From Paenibacillus sp. EZ-K15 (GTDB taxonomy: Bacteria > Bacillota > Bacilli > Paenibacillales > Paenibacillaceae): a stretch of DNA of 64,000 bases. Shown here piece after piece: positions 16,980-25,469 of this stretch. The position numbers were made by a program, and so were the translations under genes. The number at the start of each line of letters is the position of its first letter. Position 1 is the stretch's first letter. The stretch is from assembly GCF_002573715.1 (NCBI RefSeq), contig NZ_PDHM01000022.1:50425-114424 (forward strand). The letters are read 5' to 3'. The notes under the pieces are model-generated. The model was not told the origin of the DNA. It searched no databases and saw only the letters and a list, made by a program, of their open reading frames with translations.

Positions 16980-17805
16980 GATTCCTCTCGCTAGCTGGGT
17001 TGATTCATTGGTCGAATGGATGGGAGACGTCTTCTCCGGTTTCTTTGACGCCATCTCCTTCATCATCGAAAACGTCGTGCAGCTGTTTACGGATTTGTTC
17101 TTGCTTCCTCATCCGTATCTGTTCATTGTCATCCTGGCTGTCATTGCCTACCTATTAGGCCGTCTGCCGTTGACTTTGTTTACAGCCATCGGTTTTCTGC
17201 TCATCGATAACTTGGGCTATTGGTCACAGACCATGAGCACGCTCAGTCTGGTTATCACGGCAGCCTTGATCTCCGTTATACTGGGTGTTCCGCTAGGGAT
17301 ATGGGCGGCCTACAGCAAGTCGGCATCCCGCGTGATCATACCGGTTCTGGACTTTATGCAGACCATGCCGGCGTTTGTGTACTTGCTCCCTGCCGTCACA
17401 TTCTTCAGCTTGGGCGTAGTTCCAGGGGTTATCGCTTCGGTTATCTTCGCCATTCCGCCAACGATTCGCTTGACCCGTCTTGGCATTATGCAAGTATCAA
17501 GTGAACTGACGGAAGCTGCGGATGCATTCGGCTCGACTTCCGGACAGAAATTGTTCAAGGTTCAGCTTCCGCTGGCGATGCCAACCTTGATGGCCGGCAT
17601 TAACCAGACCATCATGCTGTCCTTGTCAATGGTCGTCATCGCTTCGATGATCGGTGCCCAAGGTATCGGTGCCGAGGTCTACCGGGCCGTAACCCAGCTG
17701 CAAATTGGTAAAGGGTTTGAAGCTGGCTTGGCTGTCGTCATTTTGGCGATTGTCCTCGACCGCTTTACACAAAATATATTTAAAACGAAAAAAAGGGGTG
17801 CTTAA
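16972..17805 (+). CDS. opuAB: Glycine betaine ABC transporter permease
   Basis: 277 aa, about six membrane helices, with the EAA-type loop ELTEAADAFGSTSGQKLFKVQLP that contacts the ATPase. Sequence such as PGVIASVIFAIPPTIRLTRLG is typical of OpuAB/ProW. It overlaps opuAA by 8 bases and is followed by opuAC after 1 base, so the three are one operon. Confidence 0.95.
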   Translation: MPKIPLASWVDSLVEWMGDVFSGFFDAISFIIENVVQLFTDLFLLPHPYLFIVILAVIAYLLGRLPLTLFTAIGFLLIDNLGYWSQTMSTLSLVITAALISVILGVPLGIWAAYSKSASRVIIPVLDFMQTMPAFVYLLPAVTFFSLGVVPGVIASVIFAIPPTIRLTRLGIMQVSSELTEAADAFGSTSGQKLFKVQLPLAMPTLMAGINQTIMLSLSMVVIASMIGAQGIGAEVYRAVTQLQIGKGFEAGLAVVILAIVLDRFTQNIFKTKKRGA

Positions 17806-17806
17806 T

Positions 17807-18727
17807 TTGAAGAAACAAAAGTTTTGGTTGCTGCTCAGCTTGGCTGCTATTCTGGTTCTGTCTGCTTGCGGACAGGGCGGAAAAGGCGGCACGGATGGTA
17901 CGACGGACAAGGGGACTGACGGCGGTGCTACCGCTTCCCTCGGCGAACAAGTGAAACATGAAATCATCGGTATTGATCCAGGTGCAGGTATTATGAAAGC
18001 TGCGGCGGCAGCGATTGATGAATATGGATTGACCGACTGGAAACTGATCGAAGGCTCCGGTGCTGCCATGACGGCAACCCTCAACAAAGCCATCAAGAAC
18101 GAGGATCCGATCATTATTACCGGCTGGACTCCGCACTGGATGTTTGCCAAGTATGACCTGAAGTATCTGGAAGATCCGAAGAAAGTATTCGGTGAAGCGG
18201 AAGAGATCCACACCGTTGTCCGTCTTGGACTGAAAGAAGATCATCCGGAAGCTTACAAGTTCCTGAGCAATTTCAAATGGACATCCGACGATATGGGTCA
18301 GATTATGACAGCAATCCAAGAAGGCCAAGACCCTGAGGCTGCCGCTAAAGAATGGGCAGACAGCAACGCAGAGAAAGTGGATGCCTGGCTTGAAGGCGTT
18401 CAGCCGGTTGACGGCAAAAGCTTCAAATTCAGTTATGTCGCTTGGGATTCCGAGATTGCCAGCACCAACCTGCTGAAAGTGATCATGGAAGAGAAGCTCG
18501 GATACAAAGTTGACGCGCTTCAAGTAGAAGCAGGCCCAATGTGGACCGGCGTTGCCAACGGCGACGTGGATGCAACCGTAGCGGCATGGCTTCCATTGAC
18601 GCATGCCGACTACTGGGATAAGTTCAAGGACAAAGTCGAAGACCTTGGCGCTAACATGGAAGGCGTAAAAACCGGCCTGGTGGTTCCGTCTTACGTGGAG
18701 GCAAATTCGATTGAAGATCTGAAGTAA
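17807..18727 (+). CDS. opuAC: Glycine betaine-binding lipoprotein
   Basis: 306 aa. TTG start with AAGGGGTG 6 bases upstream. Lipoprotein signal ending LSAC (Cys about 19), then a Gly/Thr-rich linker. The OpuAC domain follows, with IITGWTPHWMFAKYDLKYLE and ATVAAWLPLTHADYWDK, regions that supply the tryptophan cage for quaternary ammonium ligands. Anchored outside the membrane to feed OpuAA/AB. Confidence 0.94.
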   Translation: MKKQKFWLLLSLAAILVLSACGQGGKGGTDGTTDKGTDGGATASLGEQVKHEIIGIDPGAGIMKAAAAAIDEYGLTDWKLIEGSGAAMTATLNKAIKNEDPIIITGWTPHWMFAKYDLKYLEDPKKVFGEAEEIHTVVRLGLKEDHPEAYKFLSNFKWTSDDMGQIMTAIQEGQDPEAAAKEWADSNAEKVDAWLEGVQPVDGKSFKFSYVAWDSEIASTNLLKVIMEEKLGYKVDALQVEAGPMWTGVANGDVDATVAAWLPLTHADYWDKFKDKVEDLGANMEGVKTGLVVPSYVEANSIEDLK

Positions 18728-18730
18728 TAT

Positions 18731-18771
18731 AAGACCATCCCATGGCATATGGGATGGTTTTTTCTTTTGGT
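18731..18771 (+). terminator. Terminator of the opuA operon
   Basis: ACCATCCCAT and ATGGGATGGT form a stem with a short loop followed by TTTTTTCTTTT. Confidence 0.88.
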
Positions 18772-18782
18772 GAATCAAGATT

Positions 18783-19262
18783 GTCGGCCTGTTCTGAGGA
18801 GGATGTATCCGTTCCGGTCGCTGTTGAAACCAGGAAAACGGGATGATATTCTTTCGGTATTTTCCCGGTTTCAAAGGCGAACGCCAGGTCTCCTCCACGG
18901 ATACATCCTCTTTTCTCGGCTGGCCTCCAATCTTTCCACCCACCAAAAGATAGCCATCCCTTTCATCAGGGATGGCCTTTTGGGGGCTGAGCGGGGGAGG
19001 GGCTAAGCTGACCCGTTCAACACGGTCAGCTAGCCTGATTTATGGCTGAACATGCTGTGAATCCCCTGGACTCACAGGCTTGCCAGCGCAGCTTATAGGG
19101 GTTGCTGGTGCTTGGCGCAGTCCCTCTTAAACAAGCAAGCCTGTCGGCTTGCTTTCCTCCATTGATACATCCTCTACTCTTGGCTGGCTCCGATTTTTCC
19201 ACACCCGGATTGCCGGACATGCTGTGACTCCTCTGGACTCACAGGCTTGTCGGCCTAGCTTC
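18783..19262. repeat. Degenerate non-coding repeats between opuAC and the DUF6081 gene
   Basis: The 674-base spacer 18728-19401 carries no convincing gene. It holds two direct-repeat families with two copies each: about 50 bases around GATACATCCTCT...TGGCTGGC (18892 and 19156), and about 45 bases around ACATGCTGTGA...CTGGACTCACAGGCTTG (19050 and 19217). There is also an imperfect inverted repeat of about 50 bases centred near 18853 (GGATGTATCCG against CGGATACATCC, GAAACCaGGAAAA against TTTTCCcGGTTTC), and a hairpin AGCTGACC/GGTCAGCT at about 19005-19032. Origin unknown. Confidence 0.55.
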
Positions 19263-19346
19263 CTTGGCCTTTCGGGGGCTTGCAGCCTTCCCCGATACGG
19301 CCTCGTAACATTATACGAGCAATGTTGCAGCTCGTCCTTCTCTCAC

Positions 19347-19388
19347 AAAAAAAGATCATGCCCACAAAAATGAGCATAATCTTTTTTC
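19347..19388 (-). terminator. Bidirectional terminator after the DUF6081 gene
   Basis: AAAAGATTATGCTCAT and a complementary ATGatcTTTTTTT arm (GGGCATGATCTTTTTTT) form a stem on the minus strand, ending in a long T run. Confidence 0.75.
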
Positions 19389-19401
19389 TACTATATAAGC
19401 A

Positions 19402-20133
19402 CTACTCTTTTATCGTAACCGTCACGGGAGAGTACTCGGCAATAACGGTTTGTCCATGCACGGATACGCTGCCCTGCGGCGTAAGGTCTTTTTCGGTCAT
19501 GATGCCAAGCGCGATGGTGAATTTGTTGAACTTGATCGGGATGTTCTTCTCCCGGCGGATCTCTTCGCCGTTCACGTAGAAGATTGCTTCGTCCTCGGCA
19601 CGGTTATACGTGATTTTGTATGTGTTGAATTCCCGCGGCGTGAAGTGTGTATCCTCCTCTTTGAAAATACAGAAGTAACGGGTCTTGTCCGATTCAGGCA
19701 CCTGCACGCCCGGGAACGGCAGGACGGCATACACGCTGGCGTACTTGTCGTTCGAAGCAAAAAAGTCCAGAGCCGCGCCGGTACTGAAATCAAGCAGGTT
19801 CAAAGATACGTAGCCGTCATACAAGTCGCCGGGAACCGTGCCTTGGGTGCGTGCCCGAATTTGCAGCTCGAACGTGACCTCGCCGGATTCCGGCACTTCC
19901 ACCTCTTCATTGGAATAATACATATGCTTGGCATTATCGAGAATTTGGATCTGATCATTCTGGCGGCTCAGCGGCGCCCGCACGTACAGGATGCCGTTGC
20001 GGACGATGACGACCGCATTCGGCTCGCGATATTCCCAGAATGAACCGTCCGGCAGTGGGAAACCGCCGATCTTCCAAGTCCCGCTCTCGGACAGGATAGA
20101 GTGAAAATCACCAAAAACGCGTTGTTGTTCCAT
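19402..20133 (-). CDS. DUF6081-type protein, concanavalin-like beta fold
   Basis: 243 aa, no signal peptide or membrane segment. Sequence such as GEVTFELQIRARTQGTVPGD, YVSLNLLDFSTGAALDFFAS and NTYKITYNRAEDEAIFYVNGEE suggests a jelly-roll (LamG-like) fold, as in the DUF6081 family. No catalytic residues can be assigned. It follows the UbiA gene by 17 bases, so the two are likely cotranscribed. Confidence 0.65.
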   Translation of the reverse strand: MEQQRVFGDFHSILSESGTWKIGGFPLPDGSFWEYREPNAVVIVRNGILYVRAPLSRQNDQIQILDNAKHMYYSNEEVEVPESGEVTFELQIRARTQGTVPGDLYDGYVSLNLLDFSTGAALDFFASNDKYASVYAVLPFPGVQVPESDKTRYFCIFKEEDTHFTPREFNTYKITYNRAEDEAIFYVNGEEIRREKNIPIKFNKFTIALGIMTEKDLTPQGSVSVHGQTVIAEYSPVTVTIKE

Positions 20134-20150
20134 CTAATTCCCCTTCTTCC

Positions 20151-21077
20151 TTACAAAGTCTGAATGATTCCCTGGATGAGCAATGACAGGATCAGCACGC
20201 CGCCGCAGCGCATAGTCGTCATCGTTGACACACCCATCAGCGGTAAATAGGCTTCGGAACGGTTGCTGTCCTTCAGTCTTCCATAGACAAGATACAACGG
20301 TATAATCGTAAGCAGTGCAATCAATGCGTATGGCGGGAGCGCCCCGGCCAACACGCAGGCTATCAAAGACAAGCAGGCCAGCAGCAGCAGGACCCGCGAG
20401 AAGCTCAGCGCTCTTTTTTCACCCCATACCACAACCAGGGTCTTCTTTCCGGCCTGACGGTCCGCCTGCCAATGCAAAAAGTGATGATTGAACAAAATCA
20501 ACGTTGTCAGCAGCCCGATGGGCAGTGACAGCAGCAGCGCCCGGACATCCATATGTGAGGTTTGAACGTAGTATGCGCCCATCACCGGCAAAATACCAAA
20601 GGATAGCAGAATCGCAATCTCGCTGAAACCCTTGCCGCGATATCCGAATTGAATTGGCGGTGCGACATAGAAATAAGCGATCAGCCCGCCAAGTCCGCCG
20701 AAGATGAAGGCCCACCAGCCGCTGATCAAACTGAGGATAATGCCGCTCAGCGCCGCAATCCCGAATAGCGTCCAGGTAACGATTTCGAATTTACGGAGCG
20801 ACCAGACGCCCTTCGTAAGAAATCCGGAGTTCGTGGAGATCGCATCCACATGCTCCTGCGCTTCCGTATCCGTTCCGTTCTTATAGTCCCACAAATCGTT
20901 CACCATATTGGAGAACAGATGGGCAGCGCCGCTCCCGATCAAGGTCAATAAAAAGAGGCCTAAATGAACTTCACCTGTCCATACATAAGCCCCGAGTGCT
21001 CCCAAAGCAACCGGAATCAGCATAACAGGAATTACTTTGATTCGGGAAGCTTTTTTAAACTGTTCAAGGGCATCCAC
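20151..21077 (-). CDS. UbiA-family prenyltransferase (MenA-like)
   Basis: 308 aa, about nine membrane helices. The first Asp-rich motif is NDLWDYKNGTD (NDxxD, about 80-90), the second is in HHFLHWQADRQAGKKT (DxxxD-like). These bind the prenyl diphosphate with Mg2+. Nearest in style to 1,4-dihydroxy-2-naphthoate polyprenyltransferase, but the acceptor is not certain. The GTG start has AAAGGAG 9 bases upstream; the open frame runs further to 21155. It is downstream of a LacI regulator. Confidence 0.82.
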   Translation of the reverse strand: MDALEQFKKASRIKVIPVMLIPVALGALGAYVWTGEVHLGLFLLTLIGSGAAHLFSNMVNDLWDYKNGTDTEAQEHVDAISTNSGFLTKGVWSLRKFEIVTWTLFGIAALSGIILSLISGWWAFIFGGLGGLIAYFYVAPPIQFGYRGKGFSEIAILLSFGILPVMGAYYVQTSHMDVRALLLSLPIGLLTTLILFNHHFLHWQADRQAGKKTLVVVWGEKRALSFSRVLLLLACLSLIACVLAGALPPYALIALLTIIPLYLVYGRLKDSNRSEAYLPLMGVSTMTTMRCGGVLILSLLIQGIIQTL

Positions 21078-21229
21078 TTGGTTATGCTCCTTTCCTTCTA
21101 TAAATACAGCATAGAACGCCTGCAGACAGCTGCAGACGTTAACGTTGTGAAACATGGAACTTGCATAAATAAGAATATCATAATTGTCGAACTTTGTAAT
21201 CCGTTTGTTAGAACTTGGCTATGCAGCCA

Positions 21230-22207
21230 TTATACCGATGAACGTTCGATCAGCTCGAAGGCAAGCTCCTTGCGAATCGGCTCTTCCTGCTCCCCTTGAA
21301 TATGCGCATACAGCATCTTGAAGGCCTCGGAGCCCATATCAAACAGTCGGTTATCAATCGTAGTGAGACCCAGCATTTTGCCGATCGGCTGGTTGTCGAA
21401 TCCGATGACAGCGAGTTCTTGCGGAATGGACAGTCCTCTCTTCTCGGCTTCATAGATCAAACCGGCGGCCACATGGTCACCCGTTACCAGCAAGCTACTT
21501 GGACGTTCCTCCATAGCGGACAGCCGATCCATAATCGCCGCACCGTCTTCCAGATCGATACAGCCATCCAATATCCATTCCTGGCGGTAAGGCTCCCCGA
21601 TCTCCTTAAGCACTTCTTCATACGCCACTTGGCGTGCTCTCGTGCTCGGACTGTCCAGTCTTCCCACCGTGAAGCCGATGCGTCGATGTCCCCGCTTTAT
21701 CAAATATTGCATGGCACTGCGAAATGCCTCTGCATGGTTTATATATATAGAAGAAAATAATCGTTCGCCCGCATCCTGACAGCATACGATCGGTCCATAA
21801 GCGCAGTAGGCTTCGATCTGTTTCGGAGTCACGGCCGATGATAAAATAATGATGCCGTCAATCTCGCGGTTACGCAGCATCTCCAGCACTTCCACTTCCT
21901 TATCCGGCGCATACCCGGTTTGGCACAGGATCAGGCGATAGCTAGCGGCAAGCGCTTCTTGTCCAGCTCCCTCCATCAGCAAGGAGAAGTAGGCATGATT
22001 AATAAACGGCAGCATGATGGCAATATTCATCGTTTTCCCTGTAATCAGATGGACCGCATTCATATTCCGGGCGTATTTCAGCTGTTTCATGGTCTCCAAC
22101 ACACGTGTCCGCTTATCTTCTCTGACATAGGGATGATTGTTCAGCACCCGGGATACCGTTGACACCGAAACGCCTGCCAGCTTGGCAATCTCTTTAATAT
22201 TAGCCAC
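21230..22207 (-). CDS. LacI-family transcriptional regulator
   Basis: 325 aa. The HTH is IKEIAKLAGVSVSTVSRVLN with the hinge helix region after it, and a periplasmic-binding-protein-like effector domain covers about 60-325 (GIIILSSAVTP, VIGFDNQPIGKMLG). The effector is probably a sugar. GTG start with AAAGGGG 10 bases upstream. The next gene is the UbiA enzyme, 150 bases away, which is not a usual LacI target. Confidence 0.9.
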   Translation of the reverse strand: MANIKEIAKLAGVSVSTVSRVLNNHPYVREDKRTRVLETMKQLKYARNMNAVHLITGKTMNIAIMLPFINHAYFSLLMEGAGQEALAASYRLILCQTGYAPDKEVEVLEMLRNREIDGIIILSSAVTPKQIEAYCAYGPIVCCQDAGERLFSSIYINHAEAFRSAMQYLIKRGHRRIGFTVGRLDSPSTRARQVAYEEVLKEIGEPYRQEWILDGCIDLEDGAAIMDRLSAMEERPSSLLVTGDHVAAGLIYEAEKRGLSIPQELAVIGFDNQPIGKMLGLTTIDNRLFDMGSEAFKMLYAHIQGEQEEPIRKELAFELIERSSV

Positions 22208-22379
22208 TCCTTCAAGCCCCTTTCATCCACTGGTTCCTTCCTGATACTATCATGATTGCTTTCCCTATTCAAAGGGAGGCAACCCGGTAGCAAAAGGCTG
22301 ATGCGTAAGTGTGTACACAATACCCATTTATTGATTTTTTTGGTATGATTACATGCATCATCCCTATGGAGGTATTGGC

Positions 22380-22697
22380 ATGTCTAAACTGTTCAAGACA
22401 CTGGGCGCTATATGGCTCATCGGCGGTTTTATCGGAGGCGTCGTCGTTTATATCATCATGGAAGGCAATTGGTTAACCGGTATCATTTGGCTGATTAGCG
22501 GCGCTATCTCGGGTGCGCTGTTCTATACGGTCGGTGAAATCCATGAAATCGTGTTGGAAAATAATACCCTACTCCGAGAAGTGCTGCACCGTCTTCCGGA
22601 GCAGCCTGGCGATCAGAAACCGTCCCTTGGAAATTCCAGAGCTAATCTCAGCGCACTGAAGGATTACAAGATGAATGCAAAAGATGAACAACGATAA
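22380..22697 (+). CDS. Small membrane protein with two helices and a cytoplasmic tail
   Basis: 105 aa. ATG at 22380 has GGAGGT 8 bases upstream. Two hydrophobic helices (about 8-27 and 32-55, rich in Gly) are followed by EIVLENNTLLREVLHRL, a short amphipathic coiled-coil-like helix, and a polar tail. An extended -10 (TGGTATGAT) is at about 22341. Family unknown; resembles small Bacillus membrane proteins with a C-terminal coil. Confidence 0.7.
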   Translation: MSKLFKTLGAIWLIGGFIGGVVVYIIMEGNWLTGIIWLISGAISGALFYTVGEIHEIVLENNTLLREVLHRLPEQPGDQKPSLGNSRANLSALKDYKMNAKDEQR

Positions 22698-22877
22698 AAA
22701 GAAGACTTGATCTGGTATGCTTTTCATACTTTACACTGAGGTTGGGTGGAAACCTTCATTCATTGTCAGCGTGACCGCAAGGGCGTGATGGCAAGGGCAA
22801 GGCTTCTGCCTTTTTATCATGATTCGTGAAACTTAGACCTTGTCCATAACGTTATCCTTGTCAAAAGGAGCTGATGG

Positions 22878-23054
22878 ATGATGGAGACGTTCGGCAGAGG
22901 CTGCCTGTACTTGATCATTGGCATGGTGGTATTGCTGCTGCTTGCCCTGTTATTGGGGACAACAATTACGATCCCTTGGTTTATCTTCATTCCAATAATT
23001 ATTATTGCCTTTGCTATAGCTGCATCCAAAAGCAAGCACAAGGATGATGATTAA
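22878..23054 (+). CDS. Small membrane protein (58 aa)
   Basis: ATG at 22878 with AGGAG 7 bases upstream. Two hydrophobic helices separated by GTTITIPW, ending KSKHKDDD, a positive then acidic tail. No family recognised. Same strand as the preceding membrane protein, 180 bases downstream, with a weak AAGGC/GCCTT-TTTT hairpin between them (about 22800-22818). Confidence 0.6.
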   Translation: MMETFGRGCLYLIIGMVVLLLLALLLGTTITIPWFIFIPIIIIAFAIAASKSKHKDDD

Positions 23055-23162
23055 GCGAAACCGCAGGTCACGTCGCCGGATGCTAAATGGGTTGTTTACG
23101 CCTCGTTTTCGGAACCACATGCGAGTTTAGCCCTATCAGTCGATTACCTTGCCACCGTACAC

Positions 23163-23195
23163 CAAAAAAGACTCCCTTCCCGGGAGTCCTTTTCA
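23163..23195 (-). terminator. Bidirectional terminator after the PEP-hydrolase-like gene
   Basis: AAGGACTCCCGG and GGGAGTCTTTTTT form a stem on the minus strand. The plus strand also ends in TTTTC. Confidence 0.85.
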
Positions 23196-23234
23196 TTCCA
23201 TATGATTCCGATCGTTCTGTATCAGGGTACCTAT

Positions 23235-24065
23235 TTATTTCGAGATATTCTTGAATGCCTCTGTCTGCTGCTTAATTCCGACCTCGGTGGCAAAACGCTC
23301 GATGCTGGAAGCTCCGAAGAATCCCTCGACCCCCTTGGTTCTGGACAATACATACGCCGCATCCTCAGGTTCTGCAATCGGGCCACCATGGCACAGAATC
23401 ATAATGTCCGGGTTAATGGCTTTACCGGCATCACAGATCGCTTGAATCTTTTCAACGCAATCGTCGAGTGTCAATGCTGTTTTCGCACCTATGGTTCCTT
23501 TCGTGGTAAGGCCCATATGGGCAACCAGAACATCGGCTCCGGCTTCAGCCATCTTCTTCGCTTGATCGACATCAAACACATACGGAGTAGTCAGCATATC
23601 CAGCTCATGCGCCTTCCTGATCATCTCAACCTCCAGATCATAGCCCATGCCCGTCTCTTCCAGATTCGCCCGGAATACGCCGTCAATCAAGCCAACCGTG
23701 GGAAAGTTCTGCACACCGGCAAAGCCTTGCTCTTTAAGCTGCTTAAGAAAAATATCCATGATCCGGAACGGATCCGTGCCACAAACACCCGCCAATACTG
23801 GCGTATGCTTCACGACCGGCAGCACCTCGTTTCCCATGTCCACCACAATCTGGTTCGCATCTCCGTAAGCCATCAGTCCGGCGAGCGAGCCGCGTCCAGC
23901 CATCCGGTAACGCCCCGAATTGTATATAATAATCAGGTCCACACCACCGGCTTCGGCGCTCTTGGCCGAGATACCTGTCCCTGCTCCCGCTCCCAATAAT
24001 ACTTTACCCGCTGCTACTTCCGATTTTAATTTTGCTAACACTTCTGCTCTTGTTGTCATTGCCAT
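23235..24065 (-). CDS. TIM-barrel protein of the 'phosphoenolpyruvate hydrolase' family
   Basis: 276 aa, a complete single-domain barrel. Characteristic segments are GAGAGTGISAKSAEAGGVDL, NSGRYRMAGRGSLAG, GVCGTDPF, FPTVGLIDGVFR, HMGLTTKGTIGAK and CHGGPIAEPEDA. The family is named PEP hydrolase in databases, but the reaction is poorly supported. The same barrel is the C-terminal half of plant Tm-1 protein. Start MAMTTR at 24065 has AAGGAGG 8 bases upstream. Last of three related genes: barrel-AraC fusion, Tm-1-like, barrel. Confidence 0.82.
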   Translation of the reverse strand: MAMTTRAEVLAKLKSEVAAGKVLLGAGAGTGISAKSAEAGGVDLIIIYNSGRYRMAGRGSLAGLMAYGDANQIVVDMGNEVLPVVKHTPVLAGVCGTDPFRIMDIFLKQLKEQGFAGVQNFPTVGLIDGVFRANLEETGMGYDLEVEMIRKAHELDMLTTPYVFDVDQAKKMAEAGADVLVAHMGLTTKGTIGAKTALTLDDCVEKIQAICDAGKAINPDIMILCHGGPIAEPEDAAYVLSRTKGVEGFFGASSIERFATEVGIKQQTEAFKNISK

Positions 24066-24129
24066 GATCATGTCCTCCTTCAGTATAAATAATTCTGTAT
24101 GAGTGTGTAACCTGTAACCTGCGCCAGAT

Positions 24130-25341
24130 TTATTGCCGTTTCATCAATTCCATCAGCTTATCGGCCGCAGCCACGGCAAAAGCTTGATCATTGATGTCGG
24201 TATTCATCTCGATCAATTCAACGGTTTTACGGTCTATGCGTTGTCTTAATGTGTCAAACAGCATCTTATCCTCTTCCGGTCCATGGAATGATTCACCTTC
24301 CACATCGAGCATCGATACGCCCTGCAAAGGAAGCATCAGCACGGTAGATCCTTGCGACATATTCAATTTGTCTGCAATCAACTCCCCAAGCTGCCGGTTC
24401 TCTTCAACCGTGGTCCGCATCAGCGTAACCGAGGGGTTATGCTTGTACAGATTCCGTTCCCGGTATGCCTCCGGCACGGTATCATAAGGACCGAAGTTGA
24501 CCATATCCAGCGCTCCGGTTGATACGACCTGCGGTACCTTGCAGCGTCCGGCTGCTTCCAGGCGATGCGGACCAGCCGCCAAAACGCCGCCCACCAGCTC
24601 ATCGCACCATTCCGTTGTCGTCAAATCCAGCACACCGTCTATATATCCGGCCTCAATGAGGCTTTCCATTGTTTGTCCGCCCGTACCTGTTGCGTGAAAT
24701 ACAAGCACTTCGTAACCATGCAACTCCAGATGAGCCCTGGCATAATCGATGCACGGGGTCGTAACCCCAAACATCGTCGCTGCAATCAGCGGCTTTTTAT
24801 CCATCGGGGGCGCCGATTCGAATTGAACCATACCGGCAATCGCATGAGCCGCGTTCGTGAATATTTTGGTGGAAAACGAATTCAGTCCGGATACATCCAC
24901 GATGGACGGGAACATAATAATGTCACTTGTCCCCACATAAGGTGCCGTATTGCCGGATGCGACCGTGGACACCATCAGTTTCGGAACGCCGATCGGCAAT
25001 GCCCTCATGCCCGCCGTGACGATCGAAGTACCTCCAGTACCGCCAAATGACAGCATGGCGTCAAATTTGCCCTCTGCATACAGCTTCGGTACGATTTTTT
25101 CCATTCCTTGAGCCAATGCCTCAGTCCCTGCGGAACGGTCCTTTCGAGCCGCGATCTCACGTATATCCACACCAGCTGCCGCTGCAACTTCGATGTTGGA
25201 TACATCCGGCGTGAACATCGGCTCGAACACACCGCTATGGATCGTAAACGTCTTTAACCCCAAGCTCTCGATAACGGATTTAACGTATGAAAACTCGGCA
25301 CCCTTCGAATCAAATGTCCCCGCAATAGCTACCGTCTTCAC
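24130..25341 (-). CDS. Tm-1-like ATP-binding domain protein (UPF0261)
   Basis: 403 aa. It starts VKTVAIAGTFDSKGAEFSYV and has GGTGGTSIVTAGMRALPIGVPK and HATGTGGQTMESLI, which are typical of the UPF0261 family. Plant Tm-1, which blocks tobamovirus replication, has this domain fused to the TIM-barrel found in the next gene. In bacteria the two are often adjacent, which suggests they work together. The true activity is not known to me. GTG start with GGAGG 8 bases upstream. Confidence 0.85.
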   Translation of the reverse strand: MKTVAIAGTFDSKGAEFSYVKSVIESLGLKTFTIHSGVFEPMFTPDVSNIEVAAAAGVDIREIAARKDRSAGTEALAQGMEKIVPKLYAEGKFDAMLSFGGTGGTSIVTAGMRALPIGVPKLMVSTVASGNTAPYVGTSDIIMFPSIVDVSGLNSFSTKIFTNAAHAIAGMVQFESAPPMDKKPLIAATMFGVTTPCIDYARAHLELHGYEVLVFHATGTGGQTMESLIEAGYIDGVLDLTTTEWCDELVGGVLAAGPHRLEAAGRCKVPQVVSTGALDMVNFGPYDTVPEAYRERNLYKHNPSVTLMRTTVEENRQLGELIADKLNMSQGSTVLMLPLQGVSMLDVEGESFHGPEEDKMLFDTLRQRIDRKTVELIEMNTDINDQAFAVAAADKLMELMKRQ

Positions 25342-25469
25342 CGTGCAGACCTCCTCCATATCTCATCTTTAGGATCGCTTGCACCCGTCCTGACAGGTCC
25401 GGCATAGGATCCCTACAAGACCATAATACAGCGCTTTCAAATAAAAAGGATCGTATCGATGTACGATCT

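Noticed and set aside
17780..18946. Minus-strand open frame of 388 codons opposite opuAC
   Set aside because: It overlaps a clear lipoprotein gene and its product is not protein-like.
18892..19262. Repeats considered as a CRISPR array
   Set aside because: Only two copies of each unit, with long unequal distances and no cas genes.
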